Shown here: positions 8,589-18,712 of the stretch, piece by piece
Layout: every line of letters begins with the position of its first letter
How positions within the stretch are numbered: position 1 is the stretch's first letter
Source: Cytobacillus luteolus
GTDB taxonomy: Bacteria; Bacillota; Bacilli; Bacillales; Bacillaceae_L
Reading direction: 5' to 3'
DNA length: 64,000 nucleotides
NCBI RefSeq assembly: GCF_017873715.1
Contig: NZ_JAGGKM010000004.1
Span: 186,001-250,000 of the forward strand
Notes under the pieces: generated by a model
What the model was told of the DNA's origin: nothing
Seen by the model: the letters and a program-made list of their open reading frames with translations, nothing else
Databases searched by the model: none
Made by a program: the position numbers and the translations under genes

Positions 8589-9453
8589 AGTTTGCATGAA
8601 AGAAAGGATACGAACCTAAAATAGTTACAGAGCAGCCAAGAGCTTCAAGTTCAGCAATTGCCCCCGGAACTAATATTTCATCTAAAATAGCATCTATATC
8701 AATGATAAAAAAATAATTACCTAAGCCTGTTTTCATTGGTCGTGATTCAATTTTAGAAAGATTTAATTTTCTCCATGCAAATGCAGATAATACTTGGTGA
8801 AGTGCCCCAGCTTGGTCCGAAGGTAAGGTAATCATTAATGTCGTTTTCTGCCCTACTGGTGAAAGATTACTAGGAGGAGATATCGAGTGTTTCTCCTTTT
8901 GAAGCACAACAAAACGCGTATGGTTGTTTTCATAATCATGGATGTCTTTTCTTACAATTGTAAGACCATACTCCTTAGCAGCCAATTCGTTAGCAATCGC
9001 TGCTATATTCTCTTTTGGATGTTCAGAAACATATTTAGCAGCTGCTCCAGTTGAAGTCATATACTCATAGTTTGTTTGATTAAACTGACCATGTAAAAAT
9101 TTATGACACTGTGCTATTGCATGTGAATGTGAGTAAATACAGTTTACATCATTCCATCGCATTGTATTGTCTGGATGAACCATTAGCTGCTGCCTTATTG
9201 GAACAGTTAGCTCAGCGATAATTCGTGCGGGCTTTTCATGGATTAAATAATCGAGTGTTAAATTAACGGACCCTTCGATCGTATTTTCTAAAGGAACTAC
9301 AGCAACTTCAACTTCTCCCGCCTGGATAGCGTCCATGCATTCAGGAATCGTTTGATAGGCCACACCGACTTCGTCAGGGAATAAAAACGTAACTGCACTT
9401 TCTGTAAATGTTGCTCTTGGCCCTAAAAAAGCAATCTTTCTTTTCTCTGTCAT
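8587..9453 (-). CDS. pheA: Prephenate dehydratase
   Basis: Converts prephenate to phenylpyruvate in phenylalanine synthesis. The catalytic domain begins with KIAFLGPRATFTE and contains the conserved T-R-F triplet in NNHTRFVVLQ near residue 175. A C-terminal ACT domain with ALHQVLSAFAWRKLNLSKIESRP carries the ESRP phenylalanine-binding motif. ATG 9453 is preferred over an upstream in-frame start at 9489 because AAGGGGGAAG lies just before it and the longer form would overlap pheB. The product is 288 residues, normal for Bacillus. It forms a pair with pheB. Confidence 0.95.
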   Translation of the reverse strand: MTEKRKIAFLGPRATFTESAVTFLFPDEVGVAYQTIPECMDAIQAGEVEVAVVPLENTIEGSVNLTLDYLIHEKPARIIAELTVPIRQQLMVHPDNTMRWNDVNCIYSHSHAIAQCHKFLHGQFNQTNYEYMTSTGAAAKYVSEHPKENIAAIANELAAKEYGLTIVRKDIHDYENNHTRFVVLQKEKHSISPPSNLSPVGQKTTLMITLPSDQAGALHQVLSAFAWRKLNLSKIESRPMKTGLGNYFFIIDIDAILDEILVPGAIAELEALGCSVTILGSYPFFHAN

Positions 9454-9466
9454 TCTTGCTTCCCCC

Positions 9467-9928
9467 TTAAGCCCCTGTTCCAAGTACATCTACTTTATCT
9501 ATAAAATCTAGACGTTTTAACTTTGATAAGAGATCTGTAATATCTTCAGTCATACCAGTTGTATTTAAAGAAAGTGTAACATTTGCCTTTCCTCTTAACG
9601 GAATCGTTTGATGAATCGTTAATACATTACATCCTGCAGCCGCAACAACACCTAATAACTGAGAAAGAGTTCCTGAACGGTCTTCTAAATGAAAAAAGAG
9701 CGTAATAATTCTTTCTTTAACTACGGTATGAAAAGGAAAGACAGTATCTTTATATTTATAAAATGCACTACGACTTAAATCAACCATTTGAACCGCATCT
9801 GCCACCGAGTTAGCCTTGCCACGATCAAGTAATTCCTTAGCTTCAAGTGTTTTTTTTATGGCTTCAGGAAGAACATCCTCACGCACTAAATAAAATTTTT
9901 CATCTACTTTTTTCTGCTTATTATTCAA
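9467..9928 (-). CDS. pheB: ACT domain-containing protein PheB
   Basis: A 153-residue protein of the PheB/YszB family found between obg and pheA in Bacillus. A short helix-turn-helix-like N-terminal part ([17 protein letters not shown]) is followed by an ACT domain ([25 protein letters not shown]) that probably binds an amino acid. The role is regulatory by inference; no catalytic residues are visible. It starts with TTG at 9928 behind GGGGATAGG and lies 13 bp upstream of pheA. Confidence 0.88.
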   Translation of the reverse strand: MNNKQKKVDEKFYLVREDVLPEAIKKTLEAKELLDRGKANSVADAVQMVDLSRSAFYKYKDTVFPFHTVVKERIITLFFHLEDRSGTLSQLLGVVAAAGCNVLTIHQTIPLRGKANVTLSLNTTGMTEDITDLLSKLKRLDFIDKVDVLGTGA

Positions 9929-9956
9929 TACCTATCCCCACTTTCAAAGGGATAAG

Positions 9957-9984
9957 AAAAGGCACTATTGACGTGCCTTTTCTT
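9957..9984 (-). terminator. Terminator after obg
   Basis: Stem AAAAGGCAC / GTGCCTTTT with a 7-nt loop and TTTTCTT on the minus strand, between obg and pheB. Confidence 0.75.
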
Positions 9985-9989
9985 GACCA

Positions 9990-11297
<1,308 letters not shown>

Positions 11298-11305
11298 CTA
11301 AATGT

Positions 11306-11851
11306 TTAAGAACTTTGCAGCCTTAACACAACAAGCATTTCATCTGTTTGTACTTGATAATCTAAAATTTGAAAGAAGCTCTCTTCGGATCGTTGTTTTT
11401 TAAACCAATTCCTAACTACTTCTCTATCTGTTATTATTCCACTAAAGTCAAAAAAGAAACGGAGTTCATCATTAAATGTCTCTATCGAGATGCTTAGATT
11501 ATTATCATTGTTACAATCGATTGAATGGTCTAACACAGAAAAAAACTCAATACACCAGTTATGTAACGAATCATCATATTCCGAACAATCTTTTAAGTCG
11601 CCTACTATTTCGTACTCAAGTCGAAAATGATGCTGTTCCCAGTTGTAGGTCATTAGCAGCTCGGCAAACTTTTGCATTTTTAAGTTGGTTAAGTGCGATT
11701 CATTCTGGGATTCATGAACGATCTCTTCGATTATTTCTTTGACTCTGTCTATTTTATTTAAAGATAGATTACCCTTTAATAATTGAATTTTATTAAGCCA
11801 ATCGTGTCTTGAATGGCTTAGAACTTCAACAACATTCCATTCCTTTTTCAT
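11306..11851 (-). CDS. spo0B: Sporulation initiation phosphotransferase Spo0B
   Basis: Transfers phosphate from Spo0F to Spo0A in the sporulation phosphorelay. The N-terminal helical hairpin carries the active histidine in LSHSRHDWLNKIQLLKGNL, near residue 16. The rest is a degenerate histidine-kinase-like C-terminal domain, as expected for this diverged family. ATG 11851 is chosen because GGAGAA lies 6 bp upstream; a TTG at 11857 is the alternative. It is followed by obg on the same transcript. Position between rpmA and obg supports the call. Confidence 0.93.
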   Translation of the reverse strand: MKKEWNVVEVLSHSRHDWLNKIQLLKGNLSLNKIDRVKEIIEEIVHESQNESHLTNLKMQKFAELLMTYNWEQHHFRLEYEIVGDLKDCSEYDDSLHNWCIEFFSVLDHSIDCNNDNNLSISIETFNDELRFFFDFSGIITDREVVRNWFKKQRSEESFFQILDYQVQTDEMLVVLRLQSS

Positions 11852-11987
11852 CAGCAATTCTCCAAATCATTAGAATCTTATCTGAAGAAATTATAACAAA
11901 CATTGTGAAATATGACTAATAATACTTAGTTTTGCCGTATGGAAGAGCAGTTTGCTTTCTAATTTGAACTTTGACCGTTTCTTTACA

Positions 11988-12092
11988 CTGCAGGCACTTG
12001 CTTTCCGCGGGGAGGGATATGAGCCTCCTCGGCTTCGCCTGTGGGGTCTCATACTTCCCTCAATTCCCGCAGGAGTCAAGTGCCTTCCGCTC
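11988..12092. repeat. Structured intergenic repeat, copy 1
   Basis: About 105 bp bounded by GCAGGCACTTG and CAAGTGCCTTCCGC, so the ends form an imperfect inverted repeat. An inner arm (GAGCCTCCTCGGC / GCCTGTGGGGTCTC) can form a second stem. Almost identical to the copy near 52.8 kb and related to the larger copy near 19.7 kb, all in the same orientation. It fills most of the 336-bp spacer between spo0B and rpmA. An in-frame reading of the minus strand is a chance ORF, not a gene. Confidence 0.85.
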
Positions 12093-12137
12093 CAATTCAC
12101 TAATTGTATCCTATAAAATCTCTTTATAGTATAAGGG

Positions 12138-12176
12138 CAAAAAAGAAAACTCTAACCAGAAAAGGTTAGAGTTTTT
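12138..12176 (-). terminator. Terminator of the rplU-prp-rpmA operon
   Basis: Stem AAAACTCTAACC / GGTTAGAGTTTT with a short loop and T-rich tail (TCTTTTTT) on the minus strand, right after rpmA. Confidence 0.85.
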
Positions 12177-12187
12177 CTTTAAAGAGC

Positions 12188-12490
<303 letters not shown>

Positions 12491-12823
12491 CTACTTTGTT
12501 GAGATTTTAATGTATTGTCCGTAATCATTTTCGATGGTTTGTAAGGAAATTAACATTCCTTCTAAAAGAAGTTGTACCTTCTCATTTGTGTTCTCTTCCA
12601 ATTCGGTTGGAATCACACAGCGGAGAAAGCCACCCTCGCCACCCTGTTCAATATCAGGATTTATTTTAGTTAAGGCTAATATAGCATTAATAGCACCAAT
12701 CGAAACTGCCGATACACCAGCACAAACAATATCTGAGCCATGCTTTGCAAAGTTAGCATGTCCATTGATTGTAAACGATTCAATATGCCCATTACTTTGG
12801 CGATTTATCGTTACTTTGATCAT
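12491..12823 (-). CDS. prp: Ribosomal processing cysteine protease Prp (YsxB)
   Basis: Removes the N-terminal extension of L27 before the ribosome can work. The catalytic histidine lies in INGHANFAKHG (near residue 22) and the cysteine in SDIVCAGVSAVS (near residue 34), the expected spacing. It is 110 residues long, sits between its substrate gene rpmA and rplU, and is spaced 9-13 bp from each. Confidence 0.95.
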   Translation of the reverse strand: MIKVTINRQSNGHIESFTINGHANFAKHGSDIVCAGVSAVSIGAINAILALTKINPDIEQGGEGGFLRCVIPTELEENTNEKVQLLLEGMLISLQTIENDYGQYIKISTK

Positions 12824-12832
12824 TGTATGACC

Positions 12833-13141
12833 TTACGCGTTGATTTTTTCAATAACAACTTTAGTGTAAGGTTGACGGTGACCTTGTTTACGACGGTAGT
12901 TTTTCTTAGCTTTGTATTTGAAAACAGTGATCTTCTTAGCACGACCATGTTTTTCAAGTTTAGCAGTAACAGTAGCTCCTTCAACAGTTGGAGTTCCAAC
13001 TTTAACGTTGTCTCCACCTACGAATAAAACTTTGTCAAAAGTAACTGTTCCACCTTGTTCAACGTCAAGCTTTTCGATATAAATCTCTTGACCTTCTTGA
13101 ACTTTGATTTGTTTTCCACCAGTTTCAATAATTGCGTACAT
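12833..13141 (-). CDS. rplU: 50S ribosomal protein bL21
   Basis: Large-subunit protein of 102 residues. [18 protein letters not shown] at the N-terminus and [17 protein letters not shown] at the C-terminus are family signatures. It is preceded by an AGGAGGTG RBS and by a structured leader that probably allows autoregulation. First gene of the rplU-prp-rpmA operon. Confidence 0.98.
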   Translation of the reverse strand: MYAIIETGGKQIKVQEGQEIYIEKLDVEQGGTVTFDKVLFVGGDNVKVGTPTVEGATVTAKLEKHGRAKKITVFKYKAKKNYRRKQGHRQPYTKVVIEKINA

Positions 13142-13252
13142 AATTGCACCTCCTATAATATGGACTAAGACTCGCCAACGACAGGCGCTTCCAATGGGAA
13201 ATCTTATTACCTGAGCTGAGCGGTTGTAGCAATGGGTGCTACAAACAATAAC
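13142..13252 (-). ncRNA. L21 leader (cis-regulatory RNA of rplU)
   Basis: The transcribed leader folds into a hairpin TTGTAGC / GCTACAA with a 6-nt loop, and a second hairpin GCGCC / GGCG near the RBS. Position and hairpins resemble the L21 leader of Bacillaceae (Rfam family), where the protein is thought to bind its own mRNA. A covariance search was not possible. Confidence 0.7.
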
Positions 13253-13258
13253 ATCAAA

Positions 13259-13287
13259 ATGTTACCACTAATACTATGCAATGTCAA
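13259..13287 (-). promoter_or_regulatory. SigA promoter of rplU operon
   Basis: On the minus strand a perfect TTGACA, 17 bp, then TAACAT, about 120 bp before the rplU start and just upstream of the structured leader. Confidence 0.65.
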
Positions 13288-13359
13288 TAAGTATTACTAG
13301 ATTAACAACATGTAAAATAGAGGCAACTTCATGCCCCTACCAGTGACAACTATTATAGT

Positions 13360-14820
13360 TTACAGTAATTTAATCCGCTCTTCAATCTCTTTTTTCGAAC
13401 CTACATGACGAATTGTATATTTACGATCAGTTGTTTTTTGTATAGTTAGGTATATCGCTAAATTCAACGTTTCTTCTAACCTTTTTTTATGAACACCTTT
13501 TTCACCAGTAATACATCTGATTACGGATTCAGGTGCCTCTATCCAAACGGCTTCATAGTCCTTGCCTTTTAGCTCCCAGAGTTCGCGTTCAATTTTATAA
13601 GCGATGGATTCAGCGGATAAGACCATTCCTGTCCCTTCACAAGTTGAACAAGGTGAACATAGAATTTCATTTACCGTTTGATAAACTTTTTTCCTAGTTA
13701 ATTCTACTAAACCTAGCTTTGTAAACCCTAGAATCTTCGTATCATTAGGATCTGCTCTTAAGGCCATTTTAATGGTGTCTAACACCTGATGTTTATCTTC
13801 TTGAAACCTCATGTTAATAAAATCAACCACTATAATTCCACCAATATCCCGTAACCGAATTTGTCTTGCTACTTCTCGTGCTGCTTCTATATTGGTTTTT
13901 AATATGGTTTCCCTTAAGTTAGTTTTTCCATGAAATTTACCGGAGTTCACATCAATAACAGTCATGGCCTCTGTGCTTTCGATAATAATATAGCCACCAT
14001 TATCTAACACAACTGTTTTATTTAGACACTTCTCAATTTCATGCTCCACTCCATAATAGGAGAATATGTTCTCGCTTCGGCTATATGTGCTTATTTTTAC
14101 ATTATCTAACATTACTTTAAGCCTTTGGTAGAAGGAGAAATCATCTACTACGATTTCTTCAATCTGTCCAGCTATTACGATATCACGTGCTCTTTCTTCG
14201 ATGCTACCTTTATCAAATAAAAGGCTAGGAGTTTTCTGCTCATGTCCTCGTATTTTCAGCATGGATTGATATTTACTACGAATGTAAGATAATTCATTTA
14301 AAACTGTATCTTCATGTTCTTTTTCGCACGAAGTACGTATAATAAGCCCTTCATTCTCAGTACAATGAGCCGTTGCAAATGCATGCCACTTATCACGTTC
14401 TTGCTCATTTCTAATTTTTCTAGACACTGAGACAGTCTTACCTTCGGGCTGATAGATTATGTAATCACCCTGAATCTCGATTAACCTCGTAAGTTTTGGT
14501 CCTTTTAGTTCACTACTGTCCTTTATCACTTGTACTACTATTTCCTCACCTTGATGTATTAGTTGGGATATTCGTTTTTCTTTATCCGGATTTTGAATAG
14601 AAGGAAATTCATCTATTGGTAAATATCCATTTTTATCAATACCTATGTCTACAAATGCTGCTTCCATACCAGGAATAACATCGATTACTCTTCCAGAATA
14701 AATATTACCAACTAGACTTTTCCTAGCGGGCTGGATAAGAATAAATTGCTCAACTTTATTATTTTTAACAATCGCGCCACGTTTTTCTGATGAATTTATA
14801 TTTAGTACTAATATGCTCAA
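13360..14820 (-). CDS. rng: Ribonuclease E/G family endoribonuclease (RNase G)
   Basis: Single-strand-specific endoribonuclease that works on mRNA decay and rRNA maturation. The S1 domain lies at about residues 36-115 (YSGRVIDVIPGMEAAFVDIG). The catalytic domain contains TVIDVNSGKF, with Asp ligands for Mg, and IIVVDFINM. The Zn-link CSPCSTCEGTG near residue 400 supports dimer formation. At 486 residues it equals short RNase G and lacks the RNase E scaffold tail. B. subtilis 168 has no RNase E/G, though this position after spoIVFB occurs in other Bacillaceae. It starts with TTG 14820, and its RBS (GTGAGG) is inside a long hairpin. Confidence 0.92.
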   Translation of the reverse strand: MSILVLNINSSEKRGAIVKNNKVEQFILIQPARKSLVGNIYSGRVIDVIPGMEAAFVDIGIDKNGYLPIDEFPSIQNPDKEKRISQLIHQGEEIVVQVIKDSSELKGPKLTRLIEIQGDYIIYQPEGKTVSVSRKIRNEQERDKWHAFATAHCTENEGLIIRTSCEKEHEDTVLNELSYIRSKYQSMLKIRGHEQKTPSLLFDKGSIEERARDIVIAGQIEEIVVDDFSFYQRLKVMLDNVKISTYSRSENIFSYYGVEHEIEKCLNKTVVLDNGGYIIIESTEAMTVIDVNSGKFHGKTNLRETILKTNIEAAREVARQIRLRDIGGIIVVDFINMRFQEDKHQVLDTIKMALRADPNDTKILGFTKLGLVELTRKKVYQTVNEILCSPCSTCEGTGMVLSAESIAYKIERELWELKGKDYEAVWIEAPESVIRCITGEKGVHKKRLEETLNLAIYLTIQKTTDRKYTIRHVGSKKEIEERIKLL

Positions 14821-14827
14821 AGCTAGA

Positions 14828-14880
14828 ACCTCACTTCATTATCTCTTACCGATAATTAAACAGATAATTAGAAGTGAGGT
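14828..14880 (-). promoter_or_regulatory. RBS-sequestering hairpin before rng
   Basis: A 10-bp perfect stem (ACCTCACTTC / GAAGTGAGGT) continues, after a 2-nt bulge, into a 7-bp stem (ATTATCT / AGATAAT) around a 17-nt loop. On the mRNA the 3' arm contains the GTGAGG Shine-Dalgarno of rng, and the 5' arm begins at the spoIVFB stop codon. There is no T-tract, so it is not a normal terminator. Translational control of rng is inferred. Confidence 0.6.
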
Positions 14881-15746
14881 CAATATGGATAGATTAAATC
14901 TCCAACGTGTTCTGTAGTACGCCTTTCATTAAAGTAAGCATGTAACACTTCGTTTTCATCAAGTGGCACATGATGTTTACCCTTTTTGCTTATTATTATA
15001 GAATGTTTATTCCCGCGATAAAACTTAACAAGTACTTCTTGTATTGTTTCTTTTTCATCAACAATTAGAGGTGTTAACCTTTGTATCTGAGAAGCATCCC
15101 CATAATACCGTTCTAGTAAAAACCGCATGAAAACAAAATGTCGTTGTCTCCACTCCATCACAATTGAGAAGAGTAGAAATGTAATAATCATCCATAAATG
15201 AAGTTGAGAAGGTGAGTAATACAGGACAGCAAGTATAAATAGACCAACACCGATAATCGACAATTGTATGGTCATCTTATGTGCATCACTAAAAGGTTTT
15301 TTTAAAGAAAATAATAAAAGTAAAAGTTTTCCACCATCTAATGGCCAGATCGGTAGCAAATTAAAAAACAAAATAACTAGGTTGTGAAAAATAAATAGAT
15401 CAAGTGTTTCTGCAGAAATAATAGAAAATGCATAAAAAATATAGCCTATAAAGACAAGGACTATATGTGTGATTGGTCCAGCTAATATAACAATTAACTC
15501 TTCTTTAATGGGACGGTTGCCATGCTCATCCATTTCGGCAACTCCTCCAAAAGGTAGAAGTTGGATTTTTTTAATTCTCCATGAAAAAAAATGGGCACCT
15601 GTTACGTGCCCCAATTCATGGATGAATACAATGAGAAATAGCATTAATAGCTCCTTAAAATGAGCAGTTATAATTGATATTCCTATTACAACCCAAAATA
15701 GTGGATGTATTTTAATTTTTAATAATGTTTCCATCAACTTAGTCAA
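14880..15746 (-). CDS. spoIVFB: Site-2 protease SpoIVFB (pro-SigK processing)
   Basis: Intramembrane zinc protease in the outer forespore membrane that cuts pro-SigK. The metal motif HELGH lies in a membrane segment near residue 44, and the third-ligand motif is present as PIWPLDGGKLL near residue 137. About six hydrophobic segments are followed by a cytosolic CBS-like C-terminal region. The length of 288 matches the B. subtilis protein. The TTG start at 15746 overlaps the spoIVFA stop by 8 bp and has AGGTGAT upstream; an ATG at 15734 is the alternative. Confidence 0.95.
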   Translation of the reverse strand: MTKLMETLLKIKIHPLFWVVIGISIITAHFKELLMLFLIVFIHELGHVTGAHFFSWRIKKIQLLPFGGVAEMDEHGNRPIKEELIVILAGPITHIVLVFIGYIFYAFSIISAETLDLFIFHNLVILFFNLLPIWPLDGGKLLLLLFSLKKPFSDAHKMTIQLSIIGVGLFILAVLYYSPSQLHLWMIITFLLFSIVMEWRQRHFVFMRFLLERYYGDASQIQRLTPLIVDEKETIQEVLVKFYRGNKHSIIISKKGKHHVPLDENEVLHAYFNERRTTEHVGDLIYPY

Positions 15747-16530
15747 ACGATATCACCTGTATAGGATCAATAAAGGACTCACCCTTTTTAATTGCGAAAT
15801 AATAGGTTCCTTTTTGTCCATCTTCACTATCTACCACTTTACCTACTGCCTGCCCAGTATCTACAAATTGATATAAAGTTACATCGATTGATTGTAGTTT
15901 TGCATACCAAGTATGGGAGCCGTCTGCATGTTGAATAATGACTGTTTTTCCTAAATCATCTTTATTTCCAACAAACGTTACGACACCTTCGTCAACGGCT
16001 TCAACCGATGACTTACTAACCGTTTCTACGGTTATACCCTGACCGTTTACTTCAAAACCTTGAAGGACCCTTGCATTTGCTGGCACTGCGTATTGGCCAG
16101 CTGGCTTTACTTGGTTTTCTTGCTCCTCTTTGCCTGTACTAGATGTAGGAAAAATAGCAAGAGGGCTACCAAATCTCTCTTCATACATCGTTGAAATAGC
16201 TGCAAATTGGAAATCGTTCTCCATCGTTTGTTTAACAAACTGTCTTGTCCCCTCTAATTGTGGAGATTGATTTTTATAGAGGATTGCTACAACCAATATC
16301 AAGCAAATTGAAAATAATATTTTAAACATAAATACTTCTTTTTTGAACAAAGGATGTCCTGAATCAGACGGACTTCCTTCATATGATGAAAATCGTTCAT
16401 GCCCAAATTTTTCTTCATCCCTAACAACAAATGGAGAAGGGTCCCTAAGAATTGTTGAGCCAGACGTGCTCTGTCTACTTTGTTTTCTCTTTGCGATTCT
16501 TCTTCTGATTTCATCCGCTCGATTACTCAT
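15739..16530 (-). CDS. spoIVFA: SpoIVFA, regulator of the SpoIVFB protease
   Basis: Partner that anchors and inhibits SpoIVFB until the forespore signal arrives. A cytosolic basic N-terminus (MSNRADEIRRRIAKRKQ) is followed by one membrane segment near residue 70-85. A C-terminal LytM/M23-like fold (GVVTFVGNKDDLGKTVIIQHADGSHTWYAKL) follows, in which the usual catalytic HxH is degenerate (YAKL), as in other SpoIVFA proteins. ATG 16530 gives 263 residues, the family norm; the open frame extends 26 codons further upstream without a better RBS. Overlaps spoIVFB. Confidence 0.93.
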   Translation of the reverse strand: MSNRADEIRRRIAKRKQSRQSTSGSTILRDPSPFVVRDEEKFGHERFSSYEGSPSDSGHPLFKKEVFMFKILFSICLILVVAILYKNQSPQLEGTRQFVKQTMENDFQFAAISTMYEERFGSPLAIFPTSSTGKEEQENQVKPAGQYAVPANARVLQGFEVNGQGITVETVSKSSVEAVDEGVVTFVGNKDDLGKTVIIQHADGSHTWYAKLQSIDVTLYQFVDTGQAVGKVVDSEDGQKGTYYFAIKKGESFIDPIQVISFD

Positions 16531-16611
16531 ATCTTTACACCATTCCCTTATAAACGAAGTTTGTACAATTTTATGACTTGTCCGGGGAAGATATGACTTA
16601 AGAATCATCGA

Positions 16612-16643
16612 AAAAGAAAAAAGCCTTGCAGTAATTGCAAGAC
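16612..16643 (-). terminator. Terminator after minD
   Basis: Stem GTCTTGCA / TGCAAGGC (one G-U pair) followed by TTTTTTCTTTTT on the minus strand, directly at the minD stop codon. Confidence 0.8.
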
Positions 16644-17444
16644 TTAACGTACACCAAAAAACTTTTTAAGTTTTGTAAACATCCCATTATTAGCCTCATC
16701 TAGAGATTGAAGTGGAATGGACTCACCTAATATTCTTCTAGCAATATTTCGATAAGCAATTGCCGTTTTACTCGTTGAGTCAAGAGCAATCGGCTCACCA
16801 TTATTAGATCCCTTAATGACAGCATCATCATCCGCAACGATTCCAATTAAATCAATGGATAGATGAGTAACAATTTCATCCACATCTAACATATCCCCAT
16901 TTTTAACCATATGATTACGAATACGGTTAATAATTAATTTAGGGGGTTCAATTTCTTCTTTTTCAAGTAAACCTATAATTCTATCAGCATCTCTTACAGC
17001 AGAAATTTCAGGTGTGGTCACAACAATCGCTCTATCAGCACCGGCTACTGCATTCTTGTAGCCTTGTTCAATTCCTGCAGGACAGTCAATAATAATATAA
17101 TCATAGTCTTGCTTAAGTTCAGCAATAAGCTTTTTCATTTGCTCTGGAGATACTGCTGACTTATCACTTGTTTGTGCAGCAGGTAATAAATACAATAGAT
17201 CGTCAAAACGCTTGTCCTTAACTAGTGCCTGGTGTATTTTACAACGATTTTCTACAACATCTACTAAATCATAGATAATCCGATTTTCTAAGCCCATGAC
17301 CACGTCCAGATTACGCAAGCCAATATCTGTATCTACTAAACATACTTTTTTTCCAGCTAACGCAAGGGCTGTTCCAACGTTTGCAGATGTAGTTGTTTTA
17401 CCAACTCCGCCTTTACCTGATGTAATAACAATAGCCTCTCCCAC
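16644..17444 (-). CDS. minD: Septum site-determining ATPase MinD
   Basis: Membrane-associated ParA-type ATPase that carries MinC to the poles to block misplaced division. The deviant Walker A GKGGVGKTT starts near residue 10. DTDIGLRNLD, the Walker B IIIDCPAGIE and a C-terminal amphipathic helix (NGMFTKLKKFFGVR) for membrane binding are visible. It starts with GTG 17444 behind AAGGAGG. It overlaps no gene and follows minC by 2 bp. Confidence 0.98.
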   Translation of the reverse strand: MGEAIVITSGKGGVGKTTTSANVGTALALAGKKVCLVDTDIGLRNLDVVMGLENRIIYDLVDVVENRCKIHQALVKDKRFDDLLYLLPAAQTSDKSAVSPEQMKKLIAELKQDYDYIIIDCPAGIEQGYKNAVAGADRAIVVTTPEISAVRDADRIIGLLEKEEIEPPKLIINRIRNHMVKNGDMLDVDEIVTHLSIDLIGIVADDDAVIKGSNNGEPIALDSTSKTAIAYRNIARRILGESIPLQSLDEANNGMFTKLKKFFGVR

Positions 17445-17446
17445 CG

Positions 17447-18130
17447 TTACATACCTCCTTCTAACCGTGTCAAATTGGGTCTAATATGTGTTAACAATTG
17501 AAGACGATCTACGACAATCAATCCATTTTCATCAATATACGCACATTCCATCTCGTTTGTATCATCCTGATTGTAATCAGGTGCCCTGTTCATAATATCA
17601 CTAATACGAAGCTGTGAAGGACGCATAATCGATGCAGCTATAACAGCTTGTCCATTCCCATTACATCCCGCATGAGCAATACCTCGTAATGCACCTAAAA
17701 TAAATATATTGCCTTCTGCTATAACGGTTCCTCCGGGGTTAACATCACCTATTAACAATAAATCGCCCTGAACCTTTAGAATCTGTCCAGACCGGACAAC
17801 CTTAGCTGCCGAGACAATTTCACTCTCTCTTTTTAATTCAAGTGCTTCCTCTTTAGTCAGTATATTACTTTCTATAGAATCAACAACTAAATGCTTTTTA
17901 TTACGTATAAGACCACGTAACTGTTCCTGTTGTTCATTTGTAACATACCTATTTCCTACCTTTAAGCGAACTGGTAGTAAGGGCCCATCTTCTTCATGAC
18001 GTTGATTAACTAAAAGTTTCTCTTCTAGCTCAGCTACTAGATCCTGAAATGAACAAGAATCATCGAGATGTAACGTTAAACCGTCTTTTGTGCCTTTTAT
18101 TGTCACATATTGTTGTTTTTGTCCTTTCAT
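17447..18130 (-). CDS. minC: Septum site-determining protein MinC
   Basis: Inhibitor of FtsZ assembly that works with MinD. The N-terminal domain ([17 protein letters not shown]) and the C-terminal beta-helix ([23 protein letters not shown] ... [16 protein letters not shown]) both match the family. ATG 18130 gives 227 residues; the GTG at 18139 overlaps the GAGGTG RBS. It follows mreD in the conserved mreBCD-minCD cluster. Confidence 0.97.
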   Translation of the reverse strand: MKGQKQQYVTIKGTKDGLTLHLDDSCSFQDLVAELEEKLLVNQRHEEDGPLLPVRLKVGNRYVTNEQQEQLRGLIRNKKHLVVDSIESNILTKEEALELKRESEIVSAAKVVRSGQILKVQGDLLLIGDVNPGGTVIAEGNIFILGALRGIAHAGCNGNGQAVIAASIMRPSQLRISDIMNRAPDYNQDDTNEMECAYIDENGLIVVDRLQLLTHIRPNLTRLEGGM

Positions 18131-18202
18131 GACGTTCACCTCAACGATTAATATTTCAACAAAAGGGTTCCATTTTCCTCTATCAATTCATTAGTTTTCA
18201 TA

Positions 18203-18712
18203 CTATTCCGTGACAGAAAGTCTCACCAATAACCTTTTAAATGGATAACATACTATTATTACAAATACACTATTTAAAACCAATGTTGAAAAAAGTCGAT
18301 CACTTATAAAAAGAGATATATTCATATTTGTAAATCCAATAATTAGATTAACAGCATACACATAAAATTCTAGCAAAGCGACACCAACAATACTTATAAC
18401 TGAAATAATAAATATATTAGTCTGAAGTATTTTTACCGCTTTGGTTAGAACATACGAAATAATTGGATAAGCAAACATATAAACACCAATAATTTCAGTA
18501 TATACCATGTCAAATAGTAGTCCAAAAATAATAGCATATACTAAACCTAGCAAATGATTATAATAAACTACTATAAATACAAGTGCGATCATAACAAAAT
18601 GTGGAATAAATAATCGGTCTACATTAAAAAGCGTAGATGGTAATAAATCGACAAATACACTCTCAAGAACAAATAGTATAGTTAAAAGAAGTGGAAGAAT
18701 TAGTTTTTTCAC
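18203..18712 (-). CDS. mreD: Rod shape-determining protein MreD
   Basis: Integral membrane component of the elongasome. Its 169 residues are nearly all hydrophobic, with five or six membrane segments. The GTG start overlaps the mreC stop by 4 bp. Family assignment rests on size, hydrophobicity and its place between mreC and minC, plus the YHLLGLVYAIIFGLLFDMVY segment. Confidence 0.93.
   Translation of the reverse strand: MKKLILPLLLTILFVLESVFVDLLPSTLFNVDRLFIPHFVMIALVFIVVYYNHLLGLVYAIIFGLLFDMVYTEIIGVYMFAYPIISYVLTKAVKILQTNIFIISVISIVGVALLEFYVYAVNLIIGFTNMNISLFISDRLFSTLVLNSVFVIIVCYPFKRLLVRLSVTE

Noticed and set aside
11891-12100. Short minus-strand ORF with WSGRHLTPAG
   Set aside because: It is a reading of the intergenic repeat, not a protein gene.
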